Positions 22,101 to 33,400 of a DNA stretch of 64,000 nt are shown one piece after another. The DNA comes from Trichaptum fuscoviolaceum. Its lineage: Eukaryota > Basidiomycota > Agaricomycetes > Hymenochaetales > Trichaptaceae. The position numbers and the translations under genes were made by a program. The stretch is from contig CAJSYZ010000009.1 of assembly GCA_910574455.1 (NCBI GenBank), positions 2,745,040 to 2,809,039 of the forward strand. Reading direction: 5' to 3'. Below the pieces are notes generated by a model, which was not told where the DNA came from, did not search any database, and saw only the letters and a program-made list of their open reading frames with translations. Every line of letters begins with the position of its first letter. Position 1 is the stretch's first letter.

Positions 22101-23312
22101 GTCGGGGCGTAGAGCAGTAGTAACTTGAAGCCTGTGAGACTCCGAGTCCAAGTCGGAGGAGGCTCGGCTCAGCTTCAACTTGAAGTTCTTGAATTGATGA
22201 CGAGTCAACTTCAAGTTGAACTCTGACCCGACTCCGACTCAGCCTGAGGCTCCAACTTGAACTTGAACTTGAACTTGAACTTGAACTTGAAGTACCGCCG
22301 TCACGCCGGCCGGACAGCCTGAGTGCCACTCACCAGTGCTGGGCCAGCCTTCAAGCTCACTCAGGTCCGGTGTCCGGCCTTGAACTCAGGCTCGGACTCG
22401 GACTCGGACTCGGACTCGAACTCGGACTCGAACCGTATACTACTACTAGTAGTAGTAGTAAAGTTGAGATTGTGACAACTTGCCAGTCTGAGTGGACAGA
22501 ACTGGAAGCTTAAGCTGCTTAAGACTGGATCATTCAGCTGCCAGTGGCTAGTAGTAGTACGGTACCCTGCCAGTGAGTACTAATAGTAGGTAGTAGTAGT
22601 CGCCAAACATCACTGGCATGCCAGTGGCATTCAAGTTCAATTTCAAGTTGAAGTTGTCGGCGCGCGCAACTTGAATGCCAACTCCGAGTCGGATCATTCA
22701 GCCTGCCAGTGAGTTGCAGTGATCATGATGTCCGACTCCGACGGCCCGGGAGTCACGGCAGTAGTACGTGGCAGCCTGAGGTACTAGTAGCGTTTCCACT
22801 CCGAGCCGTCGGACTTTCAACTAGTTCAAGTTCAAGTTCCGAATTTAGTAGCCTGAGTACCCCATGCCCACAACTTGACGTTGCACCCCAGTGAGCCTGA
22901 GCGACGTGTCGTGCCCGAGTCTAGTACTTAGGCTTGTTCTTCAACTTCACACATCAACAGCTTGAAGCCCTCTCATCCTGAAGTCCACCTGAATTTCATC
23001 CTACTTGTAGACTGCTGGCACTGGTGGTGAGTGAGCTTTCAGCCTTCTAGATCTACTTCATCCACTAACTGAGATCTTCAAGCTTGTACTTCTAGTACTA
23101 CTAGTAGTAGCTCTACCGATTAGAACCACTCAGGCTACAGCCTCAGGCCGAGCGTGAGCCTGATCCGCTTCAAGTTCGCTACTACTACTTAGTACTACTA
23201 CTCGCTACCGAACTTCCGCGTGAGGTAGTACCACTACTACCACTACCACTACTATTACTAATATTCGGCATCACTACTCACGGCAAGCCTGAGACTCCTC
23301 CAGTTTGCAGTT
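22100..23312. repeat. dense simple-repeat block (CTTGAA, CTCGGA, TAG/CTA, TGCCAGTG)
   Basis: This 1.2 kb is built from short motifs. ACTTGA occurs six times in tandem at 22255-22290, and CTCGRA seven times at 22391-22432. TACTACTACTAGTAGTAGTAGTA-like palindromes lie at about 22438-22461, 23090-23110 and 23160-23250. TGCCAGTG or its complement recurs at about 22537, 22568, 22611-22626 and 22705. CAACTTGAA and TTCAAGTTG copies are scattered throughout. There is no gene. The mix of direct and inverted copies resembles the subterminal repeat regions of large DNA transposons, and a Plavaka transposase lies downstream. Confidence 0.7.
22611..22626. repeat. perfect 16-bp dyad CACTGGCATGCCAGTG
   Basis: A perfect palindrome made of two TGCCAGTG half-sites. 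Related dyads occur at 30253-30268 and 34874-34892, left of, within and right of the transposase neighbourhood. It could be a transposase-binding site (inference). Confidence 0.6.
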
Positions 23313-25749
23313 ATGCCATCATACAATAGTAACAAGCGTCAGCGCAGCCCGAAAAGTGAAGGTGAGCCTGAGTTTGAGTCGGACCCCTCGCCGGTTCTGA
23401 CAATTATTTCGAAGAATCCGAATCCGAGTCGGAGCGCGTTTCTGTCGAGCGTCGTTCCAGTGGTAATCGGAATGCCCATGAACGTCACTATTCACCGCCG
23501 TATTCACAGAAACACTCAGGCTGGCACAGGAAGGACAGAAGTAATAAACGGAGGAGGAACGATCATGAGTACAGTCCCACGAGCACTCCGGGGCCGAGCC
23601 GTACTAGTACCAGCGCCAGTGGGCAATACCGAGACAGGACCAGCTCTTCATACCCTGTGGAGGCGTACCGCGACTATAGAGGCAGCGCACAACACGTACA
23701 CAACAGTTATAACCCGCGTGAAGAACTTGGAACATACTCTGGCGCCAATGGCTATCGAGGGGAGACTCAGAGGCGGGACGTCGCGCAGAACGATCCGACT
23801 ATTCCAAATAAGAGGGTTCTTCAAATTAGCGTCCTCAACCCTTCAACCCCTTCACCTACTCCTCGGCCTCGATTCAGCCGCAGCCCACGTAGTACTCCAA
23901 ATGACATGTTGTCGGATTTGCGTTCTAAAGTGTCTGCTGCCCAAAAATCTATGCGCAGTTTCGCCGGCAATTGGAGTATCGGATTCTCAAGTTGATAACG
24001 TCGATCCAAGCGAAGGTAACGCATTCTTCCTCCCTTTTCTATCATAGTCTGTGTCCAAAGCTAACCCTTCACTGGCACAGAAAACATCGAATCGGCTCAC
24101 TTGATCCCAAAGAGTTCATCTCATTCGCCAACCCCCTCTGAGCTCGCGCCCTTATACGATCCAAATGCAGGAGTCAAGCAGCTGCAGGACTTGACCAAGA
24201 AGCTGAAAAAATGGGAGGAATTTCATAAAAAGGATTCCAATGAATTGAGGGCTCGAGTTACGGATTTGGAGAAGAGGTTTGCCGTGATGGAAGGAGTCCA
24301 GAAGAACGTTGCAGATACTTTAAATGACGTATCAGCGTCAATCGATCTCGTGGAAGACAAAATGTCTGGGGTAAGTAACATGATCACATTTCTAAAAAGA
24401 GTGACATCTAAAAACATACCCTTGTTAGTCACGGCAAGCAGGCGACGCTGTAAGAATGAGGAAGCTTACAGATAATCTACTGACCTACCTCCGGGAAGGC
24501 TGTGCAATTGTCCTTGATTTCACTGGCGAGGAGATACTGAGAACCAAGTACTCACATAATTCTGTTCCCGGCACTCTCAATTACTTTGCCGCCAACTTTA
24601 AGACATTGTCTGTCGTCATGCATGAACACTTTAAACGATACCTTCGAGTTTACTTGCCACCTCCGACTTCGAGTCGTTCCCCGGAACCGGAAGAATACAC
24701 TGTGGTAAAAGACCCACCACATGTCAAATTTATCCTGAATCGTGAAGCTCGGCAACGTCAAAACCTGCCATTCGACGCATCTCAGGTGAACAAATTAACT
24801 GCTTTTCCGGTTCTTTCTACCATATTTCCAGCTCCATTACAACGCACTTTACGATTTCATCGTAGAAATTGACAAACTCCTCCAACAATCGGCAGCTCTT
24901 CAGTTTAATTTCAAGCCCAATGCACAGGAAAGGCTCTACTCAATGACGGTGGACAACCCAGGAACTTTCGTAACGCCTGCGGTCCAACTGTTTGGGGGAT
25001 TGCCTCAGGTACGCCCTCAGCCTGACGTTCACAAGCATCTAGTCTTTAAAGACTCGGAGATTGGACGGAGACTGGCGCTCACACTTTGGGACAAGGTCCG
25101 CGCACTCCATAACGGTGAAGAAGTGCCGAACTTTGTTATGGCCGACGACCTTCGCATCAAATCTGTTGAAGACATGAAAAGGACCTTGAAGGCCTTGGGG
25201 CCTAATCCCTCTTTCGCTGATTTTTTGAAGAAACTCGACTTACGAGATGTCCGTCGTTTGGAAAGGATTCAGCGGGAGTTGATACATGGTTTTAAAGTCG
25301 TCAAGAGGTGGTTGCAAATAGTCCTCAACGAGGATCTTTTCTACACAGTCATGGGTAACCAGCTATCCCGTTCAATCCGCCACGTAATGAACGATATCAT
25401 ACATGCTCGGGAGGAGAGGACTGACGCAGTCCTTGACTCTATTGAGAAGTTCACGGCTTACGTAGACTTGAAGGATACCCGCAATAGTACCCGCTATGAT
25501 AAATTTCAAGACCAACTGATAGCAACGGTGCTCGAGATATGTAACGATATACCACCCGGAGCGAGGGTTACGGCCGGGGCTTCGACTGCCAGGACGAGTT
25601 TATCACCGGGAGAGATCTACAACTCACAGTATCGCGATTATCTAAGCGAAGTGATGAACCGAAAGCCTGAGGATATTTGCACACCGATGTATCTTCCTAA
25701 TGGCAAGCAGGAAGAAAGGTCTCTTAATAGAAACAGTCACCACAACTAG
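23313..25749 (+). CDS. unrecognised 714-aa protein, basic N-terminus and coiled coil (possible transposon passenger)
   Basis: Six exons fit exactly in phase: 23313-23361, 23415-23888, 23959-24015, 24081-24370, 24429-24785 and 24832-25749. The introns are 45-70 nt with normal borders. The N-terminus is basic and rich in Arg, Ser and Tyr ('MPSYNSNKRQRSPKSE', 'RKDRSNKRRRNDHEYSP'), like a nuclear-localisation or nucleic-acid-binding tail. Residues of exon 4 form a likely coiled coil ('LQDLTKKLKKWEEFHKKD', 'ELRARVTDLEKRFAVMEGVQ'). The remaining 450 residues look globular and helical, with a Pro/Ser linker (YLPPPTSSRSPEPEEY) and 'WLQIVLNEDLFYTVMGNQLS'. I recognise no family. It lies between the simple-repeat block and the convergent Plavaka transposase. 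The coding frame is intact although the transposase is broken. It may be a passenger or accessory protein of that element, or a host gene. Confidence 0.7.
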
Positions 25750-26197
25750 CTGTTGCGGGGCAGAGCTGGACTCGGAGGTGAAGCTATGATTGGAGTTCCC
25801 ATGTAATCTTTGCGCTATGCTAGTGTCTACAGTTTTTCCTTGTGTCGCTTTGTGATTTGCTGATAATAACATTGCCTTGACCAACCTGAATGAAATACTA
25901 CTGCCATGATATCATTGCCAGTGTACCACTAGTAGTATACTGTACAACCTGAAAGCAAGCCAAGAACACCATAACTTGAAGTTGAAGTTAAAACAGTGTC
26001 ATGGTACTACTAGTCTTTAAGAGCCAATGCTGCAATGCCAGTGTAGTACTACGTTACATACGTAGTACTAAGGTCTGTTTCGTCTAGTACATCCTTTTGT
26101 TTCATTGCCATATCCGAGTCCTCACTCGTAAGTTTCAATATAGTACATTCAAGGTTGTGTATGCTAATTGAAAAGCTTTACTTCAAGTTAGTAGTAA
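25750..26197. other. convergent spacer with TAG/CTA and TGCCAGTG repeats
   Basis: A spacer between the convergent 3' ends of the unrecognised gene and the transposase. It repeats the motifs of the 22-23 kb block: TGCCAGTG at about 25917 and 26036, actagtagta-type palindromes at about 25926 and 26045-26075, and cttgaagttgaagtt near 25975. Confidence 0.5.
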
Positions 26198-29100
26198 TCA
26201 TTGTCTAGTTTCGTACAATGTTTCGTGCATGTGCATGTCAGCAAATCTGTTAACGTAGAATCTATCGTAAAAGTCCAGGGATTCCTCAGGTGTCAATGAC
26301 TTCGGAGGAGATTCGTCACCCTTCGGGACCCCAAGGAGGTGAGCTAAACGAAAGATGTCCCCTATATCTATCACAGACAGCTTCGGAGCCTTGCAGTCAC
26401 GGTGATAGTGATGTCTGCCACTGTCATTCACTCCGGGACAGCGTCCGACACAGGCGGTAGAGCTCTCCAACTCATATGCTGGTTCAACTATCCACATTCT
26501 TGTTTTCGGGTCGGGCGATTCTCCAACACGCTTGAAAAACTGGACGAGAGCGCATTCCTGACGTTCCACTTTAACGGTGAATGAGAAAAAAAGTATAACC
26601 CTGGCAACTCTCATTCCTGCGAACCCCTGTTTGCGGGAACCACCTCGGACAAGAACTGCATCTCGTCGAGGTTTTCCGCGCCAAGAGGGACTGGACCTGA
26701 TCACCTCCCTCATTGCTTGTTCTATAGGGATCGATTCACCACGATACGCAAAGAACGCGGTGGCTGAATGGAAAATTGAAAAGTCATTGCTAATATCCAG
26801 TTTATAGTGTTCAAATCCGTTGTAGTTTAATTTGGCTTGCCTGCTACTACTAGTAGTAGCAGAACACTTTGAGTTGGTGTTACAACTTTCGTACTTGTTG
26901 AATAAGTGTTTCTTGATGAGTTGTCGGAGTTGTCGAAGTTCTGGATAGCCTTCTATTGCCGCGAGAGCATCGAGCTGTTTAGGGTACACTTTACTGGACT
27001 CTGCAAGGATAACAATAAACAAGTTGGATTTGCAGCACCAAAAGGATGTTTCACTAACGTTTTTTTGAAGCCATTAACGTAAAGCTCAAAGGGTCATTCT
27101 TGCCACCCAAGCGGAGCTGGCGTTCAGCATTTCCTACGCCATGAACCGCACCACGCTGTGGCTCATCTATTAAACTTTCGGAATCGTCCAAATCTGCAAT
27201 TTCGTTGAGCTCTTGAATACCCACAATGGCATCGAAGAAGTCATCTGTATCATCAGCTTCACCTACTACTAATACGTCACGTTGTTGCATCTGCTCTCCC
27301 CCACTGGCATCAGGGTCCCTCTCAGCGTCATCCGACTCTGACTCTGACGACATATTCTTGCGCAAAACATCTCGCAAAGCTCTCCACGAAGCCTCGGCTA
27401 ACGTATCATCCAGCATTCCACGCCTTTTGAAGTCTGCCCTTGATGCAATAAGTTTACTGAGTCGTTGGTTTGCTGTGATCATCTGACCCAAGGGATCATT
27501 TTTGTTTGAGCGTCGCCATGTTTCCTTGACCGCGTAAATGTGCTTATTCTCTGTGATCGATGAACATAGTCCACTCGGTGCAGCGAACAGAGGAATCATT
27601 GTAGGATAGTGGACCATGGCATGCTGTCGTGTGTAGTGAGAAGTTGTCCCGGATACCCATAGCTATGAATATTTGCCGATATTGATGAAAGCAATCCAGA
27701 GAGGCTTTGATCTGATCAAGTGTTGAGGCTGTAATCGTGTACCGACGCACAAGATAACAGAAGTCGAGAAATGCACTCAATGCATGAATTATATCATCCT
27801 GCACAATGCCCACAATAGCCGGAAGATACACCTAAGCGGTTTACATCGACTACTATCAGCAAACGACCGCCTCGAACAAGAAGGAAAAATCACATACTTT
27901 CATAAGTGCCTTTGAATCATTGCCTGTCCATTGCTTGAAGCCTCGGCCTTCGGGGAATCTACGTAGTCCAGGAAAAGGAGCAGCGACTCTGATTCTACGC
28001 GGAGGTCAGCGATAGTATTCATATTATACAAATTGTTTGAGAATGGCACCTTTTATCCACAATATCCAGCTCTGTTGTGGTCAAGCTCTGGCATATCCAC
28101 TCGACAAGATGATCCTTGAAAACACCTTTGATGATTTGGTGCAATAGGTCCGGAGAAATGAGATCGCATATATCTGCGCGCGGAAAGTCATTGGTGAAGG
28201 GCTACGGGAAAACATAGTTCTTAGAAGCGCATCCAATGGAGAATTTGGAGCACATACCACGATATCTTGGTGGAACCCATACTCTTTGCGAATTGTTGCT
28301 CTGGTTAAGTTGTTGTCATTTACCTGCTCTATCAATCGTTCGTGTAGCTCTTTTGTTCGAGGATTTGATGCAAACTCCGGATTATCTAGGTCCTTGTGGG
28401 GAGCTGTGCATCTATATAGCCACCGTAAGCCATTTCCTCAGACTCCTATGCGATTTTGGAAAGGATGGTACTTACTTGCAGCACCATCCAGTGCATATTG
28501 CGCATAGACTCACCTGTTCCGGATAATCGGCTATATACGAGCCGAGTCCGAGAACCGACCTACGCAAGTGACCATCAGGGCACCGGAGAATGGTCTGTTC
28601 ATTGTTTATGGACATGGCGGTCTTCAGTGAACTCAAGATTCTCGATATAGATGAATGAAAAATTTGATGTCTAAAGCGACGGAAGTCATCTGACTTTTCG
28701 TACTGTCGCTCAGCTGCAAAAAAGCGTCAAAACACAATTGAATGGCTCAGTTTTTGACACACACTCTTTGGTATTGCTAAAAATGCTACAAGCTGGACTG
28801 TATTCAACTTTTGGGACCGCCGGGCCTTGTTTGATACATTTCCTATTGAGAGATATAACGGATAATATTCGTTGTTGCCAGTTCCAACGGAAACTGTTGT
28901 CTTGTCGCTCCCCAAGATCACCGGAACGAACATAGATCCATGGACTGCTTTATCTTCGGCGTAGATCTTATTCTAAGTCAAGGATAATCAGTATGTTTCC
29001 TGCGAGTTCATGAGTCATGACCTACAGCCTGTTCCCAAGCAAAATTTCCGGACATGTAATTTCTGAACACTCGTTCTTTGTCATTGATGTCATCAGATTC

Positions 29101-30203
29101 CTCCTTTGGCTGATATTCACGAAATGGGACATAGTCGAATTCGCCTTCTAAAGCCGTATTATCCACCAAATTTCGGATCACTTCCAAGGGATCCCGATAC
29201 CATACATCATATCCTTTCCTCTTCCATGACTCGGTGTTCTCGTCTGTCGCTTTTTGGCCATTGTTGTCCGTGTAGAAGTTACTAAAGGATTTCCAAGGCA
29301 CATCACCAACTCTCGTAGCGTCAATGACATTGTACAACTTTTGTGCGTCTCCATCGAGTAGCGTACTAGTGGGATCCAGATCTGAGTCATCGTCGGGCTT
29401 AGTTACGTCCAACTCAGAATATCCGCCAGATTTCGCGTTCTTCACAGACTGAATTCGCTGGTAAGCCTTCATGATTCCGAGAAGCTTTGTTATATTACCA
29501 GCAGACATTTGCTCATCGCGATAAAGAAAGTCTGCGAGCTCAAAATCTGCTCGGCACGAATAGGGAGACCAGTCATTTGGTGCAGGTTCATTTCGCGGAA
29601 CAGGTGGTTCGTCGTTTTCTAAGTTGTTTCCTTCCGCATCACACGGGGTGGCTGCACGATGTTTTTCATCAGAGTGCTATCAAACCGAGGACAATATACT
29701 TGGTGCGCACCATTCATATATCTGTGATACACCTTTAGGTCACCATCACTCTCCTCATGATCTCCAACGTCGAAGTCCAAATCTTCAGAGGATGCACTAC
29801 GGCCACTGTCACTTCCGGTGCCAGAATGGGACAGAGAATCAGGTCTGTCTAGGTCTTGAAGCAGCTCGTCTCGGCCTATACTGAGCATCGAGATATCCTG
29901 TGTAAGCATGGAAATATCGTAATCGTAGGAGTCAGGGCCGCTCTCAAAATGACCCTCTGTTGGAAGTTCGGACGACCTCGGTAGAGGTTGAGGAGTTGGA
30001 GCTCGTGTGGGTCGAATAGGTGAAGGATCATAGTAGTCGTGACCACAGGCAGTAGATCTTGCCACGGATGACATCGGATGAGCTGAATATTCATGTCTTG
30101 CTCTTCCAGATTGACTCTTGAACGTCCTACTACAGCTGGGCAAGGTGCATCGAATAGTTGGTGGAAAATGAAGGGGATCGTGCTTTTTCCGTGTCGCTGG
30201 CAT
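26198..30203 (-). pseudogene. Plavaka-family transposase (two frame breaks)
   Basis: A transposase gene of about 1100 codons. It has an N-terminal C2H2 finger ('CTLPSCSRTFKSQSGRARH', then HP). The Plavaka core follows: 'RDEQMSAGNI', 'VPVILGSDKTTVSVGTGNNE', 'YYPLYLSIGNVSNKAR', 'ADYPEQVSLC', 'FTNDFPRADICDLISPDLLH', 'FKQWTGNDSKALMKVYLPAI' and 'GLCSSITENKHIYAVKETWR'. The usual C-terminal part is also present ('MRVARVILFFSF', 'MWIVEPAYEL', 'FYVNRFADMH'). Introns occur at about 28970-29022, 28690-28760, 28395-28480, 28200-28255 and 27005-27060. Two joins do not fit. Near 29620-29645 the frame runs into TAG just before 'ENDEPPVPRNEPAPNDW', and only a 26-nt intron would rescue it. Near 27625 the conserved 'DNFSL.RQHAMVHY' needs a one-base shift. 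These DNA elements move by cut and paste. This copy is probably inactive, or two errors are present. Confidence 0.85.
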
Positions 30204-30431
30204 CAATGTAACCTTCAGTAGTACATGTCGATGATTGGGACTCACAGCTGAGTGCCAGCAGGCTGGCAGTGAGTGAACTTGAACCTGAGTTAAAATTAGT
30301 CATAGAGTAGTCACGGTAGTAGTGGGCGTAAATTTTCAACTTGTCTAAGATAGACGCCCCCGCCTCCCTGATCTTGAACTAGCACCTTCGATCCATCTTA
30401 TTATCACCCAAGTCTCAAAACACTGCACAAA
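30204..30431. promoter_or_regulatory. shared divergent intergenic region with dyad
   Basis: A 228-bp gap between the start of the minus-strand transposase and the plus-strand gene at 30432, so both promoters should lie here. It contains the inverted repeat TGCCAGC-ag-GCTGGCA at 30253-30268 and a gaacttgaacctgag copy of the flanking CTTGAA motif. Promoter function is inferred from gene orientation. Confidence 0.5.
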
Positions 30432-33400
30432 ATGTCAACTCGAAGACAGACGAGGGCTAAGAACAATAACCAGCACCCCGGAGCAGTAGTTGACCAACTC
30501 AGAACAAGACGAACAAAGGAGGAGATATTGCGGGAGAAGGAAGAAAAAGACAAAAGGAAAGTACAGCAGGCAGCGAGGCGGGATGAGGCATTGAAGGAGA
30601 AGGAGGAGAAGGAAAAACAGAAGGAAGAACGGGCAGCTTTCCGCAGAGCTGCGGCCCAGCAAGTCGCGGTCGCGAAAGAGAGGAAAAAACTCGCTGCGGA
30701 GCAGAAACGGGCAGCAAAAGAACAAGAGGCAGCTGACAAGGTACGAAAGAAGGTGACTGCAGCAGAAAACCAAGAAGCAGCGATGCTAGAGACCGTAGAA
30801 ATTGAAAACAATTTGTCGAAGGCTCTTGAGACACGCACCCAGATGGGCTCAACAGTGCCTAAACTCGCTGGAAAATGTGGATGTAGGAAGCCGAAGGGCG
30901 AAGCTAGTAGTAAGTCTTCAACCTCAGATCAGTAATTACATAGCTTTGAACTGGCGTAAGCAGGCTCGAAGAACGATGTTAAAGACGTGTCGGGTTGTGA
31001 AGTTGAATACAACGAAGACTTAGACATTGGTGAGTTATACTGCCTATACATTTTCAGATGTTTTCGAAGCTTGGAGGTTGACTACTTTGACTCACAATAT
31101 GAAGCGGCGAGTACGGATGCGTCAAACAGAAAGCCTGCAAAAAAGGCTAGGAAAGAAGATCCCAAAGGTGAACTTCCATTTCGCACCCGTGTGCAGACCG
31201 CAAAGACGTCGAGATCTGCCGCCACTCCAAGCAACATTTTCTTTCACGCACCTGCCGGACAGAACGAGAGCCTTTCTGGTGAAGAAACGGATATAATAGA
31301 CTCGCCCGCTACGTCAAAGCGGGACGACAAGACAAAGCGACCTGCCAGGGCGCTTCGCAACACAGATGAATCCACTTTCATTGGTGAAGAGGATGGAGGA
31401 CTTGAGGTGGCTGGGATAGACTCGAGAGGGATCAATTTGTGAGTTTAAATTTGAAATCTTGCAATGCGTACGGGATCAATTTCTGGAATGCACGATGTAA
31501 TGGTAAGTGTGAAGCTTGATTTAGACTCAGCTAAAGCTCATAGTTTGATCCACTGGCAACTAGATTACTAATGTTCATGCTAAAGAAGCGGATCATGACG
31601 CTCCGACAACGGGATCAAATTTCCTTCTACCTACAACGATGACACTCTCGTCTTTGTTACCATATTATGAGCTTCGCTGACGCCAAGCTACACTAGACAC
31701 AGCATCTCATTGCAAGACAATGAAAACTTAAGTCCTTGGGAGGATGAAGGAGAAACAATAACCCTCGCAAGCTATCATGGTGTAAAGAATAGCTCAATCA
31801 GCGTGCAACAGACAGCACATTTTGTCGATTCGGACACAAATATTGTGAGTTGACGGAACATTAGAATGGCAGATGCAGTCTGAATACCTTGCTTGTAGGG
31901 CGAAAGCGATCCGAGGAGGCTGACAAGGCCGGCTCAAGCTAGTGTGAGTGTGACTTATTACTGTTCGATTCACGTCAGTTACCCCATGACCGTTTGATCA
32001 TATCCCTTCGTTATTATTTTTCTGCCAACTGTCGTGTAATGAACAGGATGGAGGTAGCAGCAACTTGAACTCAAAGAAAAGGAAGTTGCTGCGCGACACT
32101 CTCTCCGGGTCGCAGGTTTCAACGGTAAGCGACGTCATATCATTCCTACCTTTTCCAATCTACTAACCAATCCCTTTCCGTACTTGAGGATAAGAACAAC
32201 GAGACAAAACCAGGTGGACAGGTGAGTGCCAGACAGTGAAGCACAGTGATCCTCATGCTACATCCTTCCTTCATTGCTTGCTGAATTGATCTTTGGACAG
32301 GATGCAAACAAGAGAACTGCCAATTCGCAGCTCAGCGCACCGGTAAGTCCCATCTTAATCCAGTTTCTCTCGTTTCCCCCTGATTTATGGTTGTAAGGTG
32401 CATTCACTAGCCTTGGAACCCCGTATACAGGTATGTGTGGGCGTCGATGCACCGTAGGCTCACTTCCGCTGTAGCAACTGTTCGTTCCCTTCCTCACATC
32501 GGGTTGATCACTAATTTGTGCCTATAAATAGGACATCATAGTCACAAAAAACAGAAAGAGAAAGTCGCCACCGGACATCGACTCCCAGGTTGATGTGGTA
32601 ATTCTTCCACCTTCACGTGTAATGGATTCCTTCATGTTTATGTTTACTTACTTTACACCATCTCAATAGGCTAGTAAGAGTGTCAAGGTCAAGAAGTCAT
32701 TGTTGACTGGCATGGACACACAGGTCGGTGCCACAGTAAGTGTCAATTCTTTGGTAGCCGGCATTTTAAGTTCGTTTCTGACCGGGCGAAAAGGATTTGA
32801 GTAAGAAGAGGAAACCCTCTGACACTCCTTATCGGCCTGTGGCCGACACGACGGTAATTGCTTCCTTTCGAGCTGCTCACTTGCCATGGATAACAGCTTT
32901 CTGACGTGTTGCAGTCTGAGATTGGATCCGCTACCTCACATCGCAAGAGGCAGTCGCTGGTGGCTGATAATGAAGCAAGTGTGGGTCGATTGATACACTC
33001 TGAATATGAGCATTCACTCACTATTCTTATTAGACCGGTGGTCGAAAGATGCCGTTAGCACCCCGAACACAGTCGCTTGCAATGACGAGAGTATCCTGCA
33101 CTCCCGGACCCGAAGTGTTAGTGACTGGGGCTTATCCTGGTCATCGCAAAGTCTCTCGGACTACTAGCTCAGTGTGTCGAATCAAATTCATTTCTATGAC
33201 ATATTTTTGCTGATTCACTTATATGCAGACATCAGTGGGGCTGGAGGACAAGGGCCGAAATGAAGGAAAGGAAGGATCTCGCGTGCCAGGCAGAAAAAGG
33301 GCGACGAACCAGTGTCTCCCTCCCGGTACTCAGGCCGGTTGGACTCATATTTTATTACCTTCACTATTTCGCGCAGTGGGAAAGTCCATCACGCCATGGC

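Noticed and set aside
22380..22440. CRISPR-like array
   Set aside because: The repeats are direct 6-bp microsatellite units without spacers, in a eukaryotic context.
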